Position numbers and translations under genes: made by a program
Notes under the pieces: generated by a model
The model's input: the letters and a program-made list of their open reading frames with translations, nothing else
Database searches by the model: none
Told to the model about the DNA's origin: nothing
NCBI GenBank assembly: GCA_012729395.1
Contig: JAAYDF010000284.1
Coordinates: 66,441 to 130,440, forward strand
Length of the DNA: 64,000 nt
Origin: Phycisphaerae bacterium
GTDB taxonomy: Bacteria > Planctomycetota > Phycisphaerae > UBA1845 > PWPN01
Direction of reading: 5' to 3'
In this document: positions 42,138 through 50,348 of the stretch, one piece after another
Position numbering within the stretch: position 1 is the first letter of the stretch
Layout of the letters: the number at the start of each line of letters is the position of its first letter

Positions 42138-42938
42138 ATGATCGCGACCGGAAACCAGATCGTGGTCCGGAGGGCGGCCCGAGGGATCGGTCCGGCCAGC
42201 GTGTTTGGTCTGCTGGCGTGGGCATTGGTTCTGGGGGGCCTGGTTGGTTGCAGTCAGTCGGAGGAAGGGCTGAGCAACCCGGGGTACACGCAAGTGCCCT
42301 TGCAGACCATGGTGGCCGTCGCCCCGGCATTGAACTTCAGTGGAAGCCCGGCCTTCGATCCCGTGAAGGTGGCTGACCTGATGGCCAGTGAGCTGGCCGG
42401 CATACCGGGTGTTGGTGTGATCGGGGTCAGCCGGGTGTTGGTGGTGATGAGGGACCAAGGCGTCGAGCAGGTGCAATCGCCGAATCATGCGATAGCGATT
42501 TGCGAGCGATTGGGTGCGGACGCGATCTTGGTTTTTGCGGTAACTGAATACGACGCGTACACGCCGGTGGTTGGACTGGCGGCGCAGGTGTACGGGAAGC
42601 GTGAGTCGCTGGATGGTTTTGATCCGGTGGCGACCTCGCGGATGGCTCGGCCGTTCGCGGTGGAGGGTTCCAGCCAGTCGGGTCGGCCGTGGGCCCAGAG
42701 TCAGCGTCGGTTCCACGGGGAGCAGGAGGAGACTCGGCAAGCGGTTCGCGGGTATGCGAAGAGCCGCCAGGAGGGCGGGAGCCCGTTTGGCTGGCGGAAG
42801 TATATAGCCAGCCAGGAATGGTTTTTGCGGTTCTGTTGTCACATGGTGGCGTCGGATCTGCTGAATCAGACGGGGGCGAGCTGGCATTGGGCTCGGATGG
42901 TCAAGGATGAGGTTGGGGATCAGGAGTCCGGCACATGA
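42138..42938 (+). CDS. Lipoprotein with CsgG/LpoB-like N-terminal domain
   Basis: A 266-residue lipoprotein from ATG 42138 (signal ASVFGLLAWALVLGGLVGC, lipobox LVGC). The mature part begins with a pattern typical of CsgG/LpoB/TolB-N-like folds: TMVAVAPALNFSGSPAFDPV, DLMASELAGIPGVGVIGVSR, and ICERLGADAILVFAVTEYDA. The C-terminal ~110 residues (HGEQEETRQAVRGYAKSRQE and EWFLRFCCHMVASDLLNQTG) are not recognised. The next small gene overlaps by four bases (ATGA), so the two are co-translated. Confidence 0.65.
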   Translation: MIATGNQIVVRRAARGIGPASVFGLLAWALVLGGLVGCSQSEEGLSNPGYTQVPLQTMVAVAPALNFSGSPAFDPVKVADLMASELAGIPGVGVIGVSRVLVVMRDQGVEQVQSPNHAIAICERLGADAILVFAVTEYDAYTPVVGLAAQVYGKRESLDGFDPVATSRMARPFAVEGSSQSGRPWAQSQRRFHGEQEETRQAVRGYAKSRQEGGSPFGWRKYIASQEWFLRFCCHMVASDLLNQTGASWHWARMVKDEVGDQESGT

Positions 42939-43153
42939 AGGCGGTGAGGCAATTATCACTGGTGAAGGGGAACCATCGGTACATGTTCCGCTACCAGGCC
43001 GGCCGGGAGGCCGACATCATCAATGCCTTTGCCTCCATGGCCTCGGATACCGAGCAAGAGTTCGACTGGTTTGATGCCGCGGTGTTGAGTTACCAGATGG
43101 GCCGCCGCTTGGAGTTGGATCTCGAGGAAGCCGGTGAACAGGTAAGAGGTTAG
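42935..43153 (+). CDS. Conserved-looking 72-residue cytoplasmic protein
   Basis: A short gene that overlaps the preceding lipoprotein stop by ATGA, which argues that it is translated. The product (MKAVRQLSLVKGNHRYMFRY then EADIINAFASMASDTEQEFD, ending LDLEEAGEQVRG) is helical, acidic and lacks a signal peptide or membrane segment. No family is recognised. Confidence 0.6.
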   Translation: MKAVRQLSLVKGNHRYMFRYQAGREADIINAFASMASDTEQEFDWFDAAVLSYQMGRRLELDLEEAGEQVRG

Positions 43154-43266
43154 CGCTTGTCCGCGAGGGTCGCGGGCGGGTATCAAGGCGACTACCTGCT
43201 GGGTGTGGGTGGTCATAATAAGCCAGGCTGCTTCAGCAAAGGTTCGCCGCCTACGTTGGTAGCACC

Positions 43267-44274
43267 ATGACCGAGAATAGCTTGATTGACGAGTTTTTGA
43301 ACTACCTGCGGTTTGAACGGCACTTTTCGCCCCACACGGCCAAGTGCTACGCGGCGGATCTGCATCAGTTCTGCGAGTTCCTTCGGGGACACGAGAGCGG
43401 TCCGGCCGTTGATCCGCTGTCAAACGGTGGGTACGAATCCAACGGTTCGCTAGGGGGTGTCGCCACGGCCGTGGCCCCGCCGCCGGTGCGACTGCAACTG
43501 GCGGGCAGGGAGCTTCTCCTTGCCGTCGAGACTGAGGATGTCCGCCGCTTCCTTGGTTTCCTTCGCGACCAGGAGTACTCGAAGAGTACGACGGCCCGCA
43601 AGCTGGCCACGTTGCGTAGCTTCTACAAGTTCTGCCTGAAACGTTCATACATTCCGAATCACCCACTGGCCTCGATCCGTACACCCAAGCAAGACAAGCG
43701 GCTGCCGAAGTTCCTGGAGGAGGATCAGGTTCGTCAGCTGCTGGAGACACCGGAGGTGGCGACACTGCTGGGGGCTCGCGACCGGGCGATGCTGGAGACG
43801 ATGTACTCGACCGGCGTGCGGGTCAGCGAGCTGGTGGATCTGAACCTGGCGGACGTGGACTTCACGGGTGAGGCCCTGCACGTCCGCGGGAAGGGCAAGA
43901 AGGCCCGGGTCACGCCGATTTCACCGACCGCGCTGGCGTGGATTCGCCGGTACATGGAAATGCGTCGAGCCGACCCTCGGGCCGCCTCGTTCAACCAGGA
44001 AGCGGTTTTTGTCAACAAGCACGGTCAGCGTCTGAGCACCCGCAGTGTTCGCCGCAAGCTGGACAAGTACCTGGCGATTTGTGGGTTGGACCCGGCCATC
44101 AGTCCGCACACGTTGCGGCACAGTTTCGCGACGCACATGCTCAATCGCGGAGCGGATCTGCGGGCGGTTCAGGAACTGCTCGGCCACCAGTCGCTGTCCA
44201 CGACGCAGATTTACACGCACGTGACCACCGCGCGTATGAAACAGGCATACGACGAAGCCCATCCGCGGGCTTGA
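43267..44274 (+). CDS. XerC/XerD-family tyrosine recombinase
   Basis: A 335-residue site-specific recombinase. The N-terminal SAM-like domain (LIDEFLNYLRFERHFSPHTA) carries an unusual insertion of about 45 residues (about 43-88, Gly/Pro/Val-rich) before FLRDQEYSKSTTARKLATLR. Catalytic residues are in order: Arg in TGVRVSEL, Lys in VRGKGKKARVTPI, H281-x2-R284 in HTLRHSFATHML, H307 in LLGHQSLS and nucleophile Y316 in STTQIYTHVT. The end (HPRA) is XerD-like. It should resolve chromosome dimers at a dif site; whether it is the XerC or XerD partner is not decided. An intrinsic terminator follows. Confidence 0.9.
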   Translation: MTENSLIDEFLNYLRFERHFSPHTAKCYAADLHQFCEFLRGHESGPAVDPLSNGGYESNGSLGGVATAVAPPPVRLQLAGRELLLAVETEDVRRFLGFLRDQEYSKSTTARKLATLRSFYKFCLKRSYIPNHPLASIRTPKQDKRLPKFLEEDQVRQLLETPEVATLLGARDRAMLETMYSTGVRVSELVDLNLADVDFTGEALHVRGKGKKARVTPISPTALAWIRRYMEMRRADPRAASFNQEAVFVNKHGQRLSTRSVRRKLDKYLAICGLDPAISPHTLRHSFATHMLNRGADLRAVQELLGHQSLSTTQIYTHVTTARMKQAYDEAHPRA

Positions 44275-44317
44275 GCGCCGCCACCCGCGGGTGATTTGGA
44301 AAGAACGCACGCCAGCA

Positions 44318-44355
44318 GAGGCATCCGATCGCAAGGTCGGATGCCTCCGGCTTTT
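44318..44355 (+). terminator. Intrinsic terminator of the recombinase gene
   Basis: GAGGCATCCGA (44318-44328) and TCGGATGCCTC (44337-44347) form a perfect 11-bp stem with an eight-base loop, followed by CGGCTTTT. It is 43 bases after the recombinase stop. Confidence 0.75.
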
Positions 44356-44720
44356 GGGGGAGACTGTCGCATCGTTACCGGGCACGGACAAGCAAGATCC
44401 CGATTCCACCCGTGCGGATGAGCGGATTTGAGCAGGAGGTAACGGAAAAGAGTTCAGGGGGCCAGTCATGGTCCCGCACACTGGGGGGACAAGTTGATCC
44501 CGTCGAGATGACCGATGCTTCGCGGTCGGAGTGGGCGAAACCCCGGAGCGTCATCATGCCCCGGGAGGCGTTGATACCCGCTGGCCGTCCGTGGCGACCG
44601 GCGTATCCTTCGGCCGCGACCAATGCACCTGGCCCGTTCTCCTGCCATTTGGCAAGGTCTCCTTATTGGGGGATTGATCCGCGGCTGGATATGAAACCCT
44701 TGCAGGGTTTGAGGGGGCGT

Positions 44721-44793
44721 GGTTGGTCTCGTAACCCAGGGTGCGCTGCGCGACCCTGGGCTCTGTTAGGCAACGCCGTTGGCGTTGGGTCAA
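44721..44793 (+). repeat. Dispersed palindromic repeat, copy 1
   Basis: Reads ggttggtctcgtaacccagg, then gtgcgctgcgcgaccctggg, then a tail with AACGCCGTTGGCGTT. The middle forms a long hairpin (CCCAGGGTgCGC... GCGaCCCTGGG) and the tail another. The same three-part order recurs at 44990-45060. Confidence 0.75.
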
Positions 44794-44856
44794 GTGTGGC
44801 ACTGTTTCGGCATGCTGCCCTGCGGCACTTTTGTGGCGTGGTGCTACTCGCCCTCG

Positions 44857-44908
44857 AACCGCAACGCGGTTCCAGAACACAGCCCGGGGTCGCGCAGCGC
44901 ACCCCGGG
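44857..44908 (-). repeat. Dispersed palindromic repeat, inverted relative
   Basis: The sequence AACCGCAACGCGGTT followed by CCCGGGGTCGCGCAGCGCAC is related in the opposite orientation to the copies on either side, with the CCCAGGG arms replaced by CCCGGGG and both arms changed together. Confidence 0.6.
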
Positions 44909-44989
44909 AACCATGCCCGCAGGTGTGCCGCAACCCTGAAAGGGTTGCATGCGCCTCCCGCCGGAGTACCCGGGATTGGGAGCGGTGTC

Positions 44990-45060
44990 GTTGGTCTCGT
45001 GACCCAGGGTGCGCTGCGCGACCCTGGGCTTTGTGATTCAACGCCGTTGGCGTTGGGTCG
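44990..45060 (+). repeat. Dispersed palindromic repeat, copy 2
   Basis: gttggtctcgtgacccaggg, the same CGC-rich hairpin, and AACGCCGTTGGCGTTGGGTC as in copy 1, with a few substitutions between hairpins. Confidence 0.75.
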
Positions 45061-45568
45061 TAAGGAGTCGAGGGTTATCTTGGGGCGAACCGTCGATCCG
45101 GCTTCGCGTTGCTGCGCCGAGACGAGTGAACGCGGATCAACACTGATCAGAGGCGCCGAGTAAAGGGGGCGGTGTCCTTCGCTCCGTTATGGTCGCGGCT
45201 CTGTTGGCGGGCAAGCGCGGCTCGTTGGCGTGCGAGCCCGACACACCCGGGCCGCTGATATGCCGGCGGGGTATCATGTTGCTGTTGCGGCCGGCTGGCG
45301 TTATGGCTTCCTGGGCCGACCAGAGCGGACTTGCTGGCCGGGGCTGCCGGACTGAGAGGTGCCATCCGGGCGAGTGGAGGAGAATTCCAAGCATACCAGC
45401 AATATGGTACACTGCCGGGCACAGAAGTCGAACTTTGGCGCGACGCGAGGCTACGGGCAGGCCCGCGACCTGTTCGACTGCGTGGAGGTCATGGTATAAG
45501 AGTAGATGTGAGAAGCGGATGGCGTATCGGAGCCACGACTGTGAGGGAGTGGTCGCTGGCTGCGGAGA

Positions 45569-45596
45569 AGAACCGCTCCCTAACGGTCGCGGTTCT
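45569..45596 (+). repeat. AGAACCGC...GCGGTTCT palindrome
   Basis: AGAACCGC (45569-45576) and GCGGTTCT (45589-45596) enclose TCCCTAACGGTC. This is the same palindrome that forms the core of the 67-bp repeats at 13691 and 14431 (there on the minus strand), 31 kb away. Confidence 0.65.
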
Positions 45597-45705
45597 GGCA
45601 CGGCGGCCGGTACGGTGGGAGGACGCGGTGAGTCGGCTCGGCGTCACGAGAATAGACATGACAAACAGTAGACACAATACGGGCTGTGCGGGTCGGCAAG
45701 GGGGT

Positions 45706-46332
45706 ATGAGTCATCGCGGCTGTCGCGGGCTCACGGTCGCGGGCGTGGGTTGGCTGATTCCGCTGGTAGGGCTGTTGGGCGGGGCGATGATCGGTTGTGA
45801 GGCGCCGGCGGCGCCGGCGGCGCCGAGTATCGAGCGCATGGCCGTCTCGACCCCGGAGGAGTACGACTCCCTGTGGGAGAGCACATGCGATACGCTGCGG
45901 GCGTTCTCGTTCAGTATTGATCGGCAGGACCGGGCCAACGGCGTCATTACGACCTATCCGGAGACGACGTCGCAGGGTTTCGAGGTTTGGCGGCCGCAGC
46001 CTGAGCCGGCCTATTACTGGGCCGAGGCGAACCTGGCAACCATTCGACGGCAAGCGACGGTGCTGCTCCGGTCGATGGAGATGCCTGGGGAGTATGAAGT
46101 CGAGGTCACGGTCGAGCGTTCGCGGTACAGTCTGGAGGAGCGGCAAATCGACAACGCGGCTGGGGCGATGCGGTTGTACAGCAGCGACGCGCCGACGGTA
46201 TCCGGGCGTAGTTCTCGTATACGGGACACGGAGTCATGGATTCCGCTCGGGCGTGACGAAACGCTGGAGCGGGCGATCCTGGCGGGTATTCGGCAGCGGG
46301 GCGGTGTTCCTCGCGAGGAGGCAAGCCGATAG
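45706..46332 (+). CDS. Lipoprotein of unknown function
   Basis: A 208-residue protein. ATG 45706 is preferred because AAGGGGG precedes it directly and the signal peptide follows (LTVAGVGWLIPLVGLLGGAM, lipobox AMIGC). The mature domain has YDSLWESTCDTLRAFSFSID, GVITTYPETTSQGFEVWRPQ, AQATVLLRSMEMPGEYEVEV-like beta strands and SWIPLGRDETLERAILAGI. Patterns of this type resemble DUF4136-like outer-membrane lipoproteins, but the match is not strong enough to assign. Upstream DNA contains the palindromic repeats, so a longer N-terminus is not real. Confidence 0.7.
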   Translation: MSHRGCRGLTVAGVGWLIPLVGLLGGAMIGCEAPAAPAAPSIERMAVSTPEEYDSLWESTCDTLRAFSFSIDRQDRANGVITTYPETTSQGFEVWRPQPEPAYYWAEANLATIRRQATVLLRSMEMPGEYEVEVTVERSRYSLEERQIDNAAGAMRLYSSDAPTVSGRSSRIRDTESWIPLGRDETLERAILAGIRQRGGVPREEASR

Positions 46333-46390
46333 TCGGGTTTGGCACGCTCCTTGGGTTTTCACATCGATTGGGCGGGCTGCATGGTTTGAT

Positions 46391-46948
46391 CTACGTCGTG
46401 GCGTCCGCGACACGCAACGGGATTTCGGTGAACAGGCCTTGGGTATCGTTCCATTCCCAGCAACGCACATGCCAGGGGCCGGGTGATGGAGGCGTGGGCG
46501 AATGACGCTGATTGGCAGTCATGTTGTCTGGGGCAGTATGCAGACTGATTGCCGGGGGCGAGCCATTATTCGCGTTGTGTCCCGGTGCGATGACGAGGTA
46601 GGCGTAGCCAGCCCAGGGGCGGCGCATGTCTTCGATGGACGGCTCGGCCGGTCCCTGGGGGTGGGAATGGTAGAAGCCGAGGATTCGCAGGCCTCGTTCG
46701 CGGGCGGTGCGTTGCAGGCGAAGGTGGTCGAGCGGGTCGATCTTGTAGTGATTCGATTGGTCGGCCGATGCGATGTTCCGCACGGGATGCACCTCGCTGA
46801 CTTGCAGCGATTCGTCGGCGGTTGATGTGGGCGGCTGTTCGCCTACGGGGAGTCCGATGAGAATACCGCAACACTCGGCAGGCAAGCAGGCGCGAGCGTG
46901 ATCAACGATGGCCTCGAGGTGGACGGTCTGGATAGACACGCGGTTCAT
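46391..46948 (-). CDS. JAMM/MPN+ metalloprotease (Mec/JAB type)
   Basis: A 185-residue JAB-domain zinc peptidase. The catalytic Glu is E25 in LPAECCGILIG. The metal motif is H94-S-H96-P-x6-S104-x2-D107 in GFYHSHPQGPAEPSIED. Bacterial relatives trim the C-terminus of ubiquitin-like sulfur carriers (ThiS/CysO type) or cleave their conjugates. The ThiF/MoeB-like activating enzyme is encoded just upstream on the same strand with 70 bases between, which fits this pairing. About 45 Pro/Ser-rich residues follow the catalytic domain (HSPTPPSPGPWHVRCWEWND). Confidence 0.85.
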   Translation of the reverse strand: MNRVSIQTVHLEAIVDHARACLPAECCGILIGLPVGEQPPTSTADESLQVSEVHPVRNIASADQSNHYKIDPLDHLRLQRTARERGLRILGFYHSHPQGPAEPSIEDMRRPWAGYAYLVIAPGHNANNGSPPAISLHTAPDNMTANQRHSPTPPSPGPWHVRCWEWNDTQGLFTEIPLRVADATT

Positions 46949-46985
46949 GGGTTATGGACTCTAGAGAGTCTCCCGAGCCACTGTA

Positions 46986-47010
46986 GCGGTCGCCCCCTCC
47001 ACCGTGGCGA
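46986..47010. repeat. Diverged relative of the hairpin repeat
   Basis: GTAGCGGTCGCC... followed by GTGGCGATGG: arms TCGCC/GGCGA remain with a longer loop. It resembles copies at 27386 and 62371 and lies in the gap between the ThiF/MoeB and JAMM genes. Confidence 0.4.
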
Positions 47011-47018
47011 TGGGTGCT

Positions 47019-48119
47019 TCACGCACCGATGTAGCGGGCGTAGACTGCTTTAGCCTCTTCGGCGCGGTTGGTGCCGCGGATCAGGGCCCGGCCGTCGGCG
47101 AAGAGGGTCAACTCGTAGTTCTCGATCAGGGCCTTGAAGACGAACCCGTTGCAGCGAGGCTCTGCCCGGGCGACGGGTCTGAGCCGATCGGCAAGCTGTG
47201 CGAAGTCGATGTGGCCTGTTCTACGGGGGAAGATTTGCACGGCGTTGCGGCCGCAAAGAGTGATTGTACGTGTCGCGTGTCGGCCTTCGAGGTACTCGAA
47301 TCGCCGGCCTACGCAGCAGGGGCAGTCGCCTGGTTGCCGGGCTTTGCCGACATCGACTCGGCTCCAATGGTTTGCCCAGGCGTCGAAGCTCCACAATCGC
47401 CGGTCCACGGCGTCGAGCCGCCCGATGAGGATCTTCATTGCCTCGAGGGCCTGATGGCTGGCGACGAGGCTGGGCGTCGGCCCGAGAATGCCCACGGTAT
47501 CACAGGTGCCGGTGGCCTCGGGTGGTGGGGCCTCCTCGAAGATGCAGCGCAGGCAGGGAGTCTCGCCGGGCAATACGACCAGGGACAATCCGGTCGCTCC
47601 GACGCACGCCCCGTATATCCAGGGTCGCGAGGTAGCCACGGCGAGGTCGTTGAGCAGATAGCGGGTCTCGAAGTTGTCCGTACCGTCGAGCAGGAGGTCA
47701 GCTCCCTCGGCCAGTTCGCGGATGTTTTCGGGGTTGGCGTCGGCGACGACGGCCTCGATGTGCACGTCGGAGTTGATCGCGACGAGTTTACGGCGTGCGG
47801 CCTCGGCCTTGGGGAGGTCGGCGGCGAGATCGGCCTCGTCGAAGAGCACTTGCCGGTGGAGGTTGGTCGCATCGAGCACGTCGCGATCGACGATCCGCAG
47901 ATGTCCGACGCCCGCGCGGGTCAGGAGGTTGGCGATGACGCTGCCGAGGGCCCCGCACCCGACGAGCAGGACGTGAGCGCTGCTGAGCCGACGCTGCCCC
48001 TCCTCGCCGACCGGGGTGAAGAGCATCTGCCTCGTGTAGCGGTCCGGCCACTTGCCGGGTGGGCTGATAGGCTGGGGGCATGAATCGCTCATACGGGGAA
48101 GTCCTGACTCGTGGTTCAT
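47019..48119 (-). CDS. ThiF/MoeB/HesA-family adenylyltransferase (E1-like)
   Basis: A 366-residue E1-like enzyme. The ATP-binding loop is VLLVGCGALGSVIANLL. DRDVLDATNLHRQVLFDEAD and LLLDGTDNFETRYLLNDLAV are adenylation-site motifs. The candidate catalytic cysteine is in TGTCDTVGILGPTPS. The zinc pairs are CLRC and CPCC. The C-terminal ~95 residues (ITLCGRNAVQIFPRR to LTLFADGRALIRGTNRAEEA) are the small extra domain common in stand-alone bacterial MoeB/ThiF proteins, not a rhodanese. It would adenylate the C-terminus of a ubiquitin-like sulfur carrier. No carrier gene is in the window. Start overlaps the upstream stop (ATGA). Confidence 0.88.
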   Translation of the reverse strand: MNHESGLPRMSDSCPQPISPPGKWPDRYTRQMLFTPVGEEGQRRLSSAHVLLVGCGALGSVIANLLTRAGVGHLRIVDRDVLDATNLHRQVLFDEADLAADLPKAEAARRKLVAINSDVHIEAVVADANPENIRELAEGADLLLDGTDNFETRYLLNDLAVATSRPWIYGACVGATGLSLVVLPGETPCLRCIFEEAPPPEATGTCDTVGILGPTPSLVASHQALEAMKILIGRLDAVDRRLWSFDAWANHWSRVDVGKARQPGDCPCCVGRRFEYLEGRHATRTITLCGRNAVQIFPRRTGHIDFAQLADRLRPVARAEPRCNGFVFKALIENYELTLFADGRALIRGTNRAEEAKAVYARYIGA

Positions 48120-48532
48120 GGCTGCGGCGTGTTCTGTTGCTCGGTTGCCCGGAGGGCCGCGTCGATCCGGTAGCTTCGGTAGGCGGAGTGGAGGCAGAGC
48201 ACACCGAAGATGAGCACGGCGTAGCCGTCGAGGTCGCGGAGCGTGGCGGCCAGCCAGATTAGCCCGACGCCGATCATGATCACACCGACAAGCCCGGAGC
48301 AGATGCTATCTAGCCGGAAGGCGGGGCGCCATTGGGCCCAGCAGGCGCCGGCCACGCCGAACATCGCCAAGCCGCCGCCCCAGAGCGTGGCATTGAAGGC
48401 GGTGACGGACGCGTTGTAGAGGGCCGAATCGGAGGTGCCCTGGAGACCCGCCCGGAGCCAGAGGACGACGACGAGCATGATGATACCGGCCAGCAGGGCT
48501 GACGACGCGGTTTGCTTGAAGTGTTCCTGCAT
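48116..48532 (-). CDS. Four-helix membrane protein of unknown function
   Basis: A 138-residue protein from ATG 48532 (GAGG eight bases upstream). Four hydrophobic segments alternate with short loops: ALLAGIIMLVVVLWLRAGL, ATLWGGGLAMFGVAGACWA, GLVGVIMIGVGLIWLAATL and YAVLIFGVLCLHSAYRSY. The last four bases overlap the ThiF-like start. No family is recognised. It diverges from the DnaJ-type gene. Confidence 0.65.
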   Translation of the reverse strand: MQEHFKQTASSALLAGIIMLVVVLWLRAGLQGTSDSALYNASVTAFNATLWGGGLAMFGVAGACWAQWRPAFRLDSICSGLVGVIMIGVGLIWLAATLRDLDGYAVLIFGVLCLHSAYRSYRIDAALRATEQQNTPQP

Positions 48533-48662
48533 GGATCGAGCCTCGACAGGTGGTGGAGTATCCGTGTGAACCCGCAGCGTGTATGGTAGATGGCGAATAT
48601 CGGCTTTGCAACGGTGACGGCCGAACGTATAATTTTCGGAGCAAGGAACACACCAGCAGACC

Positions 48663-49670
48663 ATGCCGCAACGTGACTATTACGAGATTCTGGGCGTCTC
48701 GCGGACGGCGTCAGCCGACGAGATCAAGCGTGCCTATCGCAAGCTGGCGAAGAAGTATCACCCGGACCACAATCCGCATGACAAGACGGCGGAGACCCGA
48801 TTCAAAGAGGTTCAGGCGGCCTACGAGGTGTTGCATGATCCTCAGAAGCGTCGGGAGTACGATCAGTTTGGGCATGCAGGGCGGGGAGCGGGCCAACCGG
48901 GCTGGCGGTCGGCGCCCAGTGGCGAGCATGTGTATACGTGGCGCAGCGGCGGCGGGCCGGATATCCCGGTGGAGAACCTCGAGGACTTGTTCCAGGTCTT
49001 CGCCGGGGGCGGGGGCATGGGTGGAGGTCGCGGCAGTGTGTTCGAGGATTTCTTCCGCGAAAGCTCGCGGGGGAGTCATCGACGGCGGTCTCGCAGCGCT
49101 CCCCGGGAGGCGGAGGAGCCACGCCCGGACATCGAGCATCCGGTGTCGCTGACCTTCGATCAGGCGATTCACGGCACCACTCTGGATCTGCGGGTAACCC
49201 CTGGTGGTGGCGGTGACAGCCAGACGGTCAGCGTAAAGATTCCGGCGGGGGTCGCTCATGGCCAGCGGATCCGGGTCCGCGGGCAGGGCAACCGGGCTGG
49301 GCCACATTCATCGCCGGGTGACTTGTACATCGTCTGCCAAGTGCAACCGCACCGATATTTTCGGCGGATTGGCAACGACATTTACCTTGACCTGCCGGTC
49401 ACGCTGACGGAAGCCGCGTTGGGAGCGAAGATCGAGATTCCCACGCTGGATGGGCGGACGGTGCTCACCGTGCCGCCGGGGACGGCCAGCGGGGCGAAGC
49501 TGCGATTGAAGGAGCGAGGGGTCAAGCCGCCCGGCAAGCAACCTCGCGGCGATTTGTACGCGCTGATTCGCATTGTTCCGCCTCGGAGCCTGACTCCCCG
49601 GCAGCGTGAGTTGCTCGAGGAGTTACGGACGAGCGGGGAAGGGTCGCCCCGAGCCGACCTGGGATGGTAG
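48663..49670 (+). CDS. DnaJ-type co-chaperone without zinc finger (CbpA-like)
   Basis: A 335-residue J protein. The J domain is residues 4-70 with H33-P-D in [10 protein letters not shown] Gly/Phe/Ser-rich linker ([20 protein letters not shown]) and an Arg/Ser-rich patch follow. The two C-terminal beta domains start at [20 protein letters not shown] and include [20 protein letters not shown] and ...[20 protein letters not shown]. There is no CxxCxGxG zinc domain, so it is CbpA/DnaJB-like. It stimulates DnaK; no dnaK or grpE is near. Confidence 0.9.
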   Translation: MPQRDYYEILGVSRTASADEIKRAYRKLAKKYHPDHNPHDKTAETRFKEVQAAYEVLHDPQKRREYDQFGHAGRGAGQPGWRSAPSGEHVYTWRSGGGPDIPVENLEDLFQVFAGGGGMGGGRGSVFEDFFRESSRGSHRRRSRSAPREAEEPRPDIEHPVSLTFDQAIHGTTLDLRVTPGGGGDSQTVSVKIPAGVAHGQRIRVRGQGNRAGPHSSPGDLYIVCQVQPHRYFRRIGNDIYLDLPVTLTEAALGAKIEIPTLDGRTVLTVPPGTASGAKLRLKERGVKPPGKQPRGDLYALIRIVPPRSLTPRQRELLEELRTSGEGSPRADLGW

Positions 49671-49902
49671 TGTCCCGTCCTCCACGCAGAGTTTGGTTGC
49701 TCGGGCGGATTCCGGCATGGGCGGGCAGGCAATCGTTGAGGCCGTTCGGCTCGGATGTGGGATCCATCGCCTCCCGTTGGGCCTGCGCAAGACGTTGATT
49801 CCATGGTGGGGCATACACCTGGGCGGGGATAGAATAGGTAGGGGGGCGGGCTCGGGAAGCGAGCCATGGGGAGCTCTTGAGCATGTTGTGAGGGCTGTGG
49901 GT

Positions 49903-50289
49903 ATGGCCGGAGTGGACGAGAAGAGCCGTCGCTGGGTTGCCAGTGTTCTTGCGTTGGTTGGCATTGGGTTGATCCTGGCGGGGATCGCCTTGTTGGTGCA
50001 ACACGAGCGGCAGCTTGAAGGTCCGCTGAATCCGCCCCCGACGGTTTCGATTGAGCATCGGACGGCGGCACAGGCGATACAACGCGTTTTGGTGTTGGTG
50101 TTGGTGCTGTTCGGTATTTTCTCGGTTGTCAGTTATGCGTTTTTGCGTTGGAGCCGACGATTTCGGCAGTGGCTGCTTTACAAGCCTCGGCCGGCCACGC
50201 CGGATTCTGACGTTTGGGCCATGCACCGATTGCCGGCCGAGGACGAGGGGCTTGATCCGACCGAGGACCGTCCCGGCGACGAGTCGTGA
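49903..50289 (+). CDS. Two-helix membrane protein of unknown function
   Basis: A 128-residue protein from ATG 49903 with GAGGG upstream. Membrane segments are WVASVLALVGIGLILAGIAL and VLVLVLVLFGIFSVVSYAF, joined by a short loop containing ERQLEGPLNPPPTVSIEHRT. The cytoplasmic tail is basic then acidic. The next gene begins a few bases later. No family is recognised. Confidence 0.65.
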   Translation: MAGVDEKSRRWVASVLALVGIGLILAGIALLVQHERQLEGPLNPPPTVSIEHRTAAQAIQRVLVLVLVLFGIFSVVSYAFLRWSRRFRQWLLYKPRPATPDSDVWAMHRLPAEDEGLDPTEDRPGDES

Positions 50290-50348
50290 CGGCCAGGTGG
50301 CAAGTTGCACGTTGGGGGCCATCGCGTGGTTTGAGATGGAGATTTGCC

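Larger units (their letters stand above)
44275..45705. other. 1.4-kb gene-free region full of dispersed palindromes
   Basis: No protein gene is supported; all longer frames here are made of repeat sequence and lack ribosome sites. From left to right it holds the recombinase terminator, half of a hairpin repeat (44583-44606), a small palindrome AAACCCTTGCAGGGTTT (44693-44709), the long repeat copies at 44721 and 44990 with a reverse-oriented relative at 44857, the palindrome GCAACCCTGAAAGGGTTGC (44930-44948), and a palindrome at 45569. The final 50 bases carry the start region of the next lipoprotein. Confidence 0.75.

Noticed and set aside
44412-45163. Several open frames in the repeat-rich region
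   Set aside because: They are made of palindromic repeats, lack ribosome sites and show no signal or domain.
46391-48119. An antiviral ubiquitin-like defence module (E1 plus JAMM)
   Set aside because: No E2, cyclase, nuclease or ubiquitin-like gene is next to it, and the ThiF-like protein has the ordinary MoeB/ThiF layout; sulfur-carrier processing is the simpler reading.
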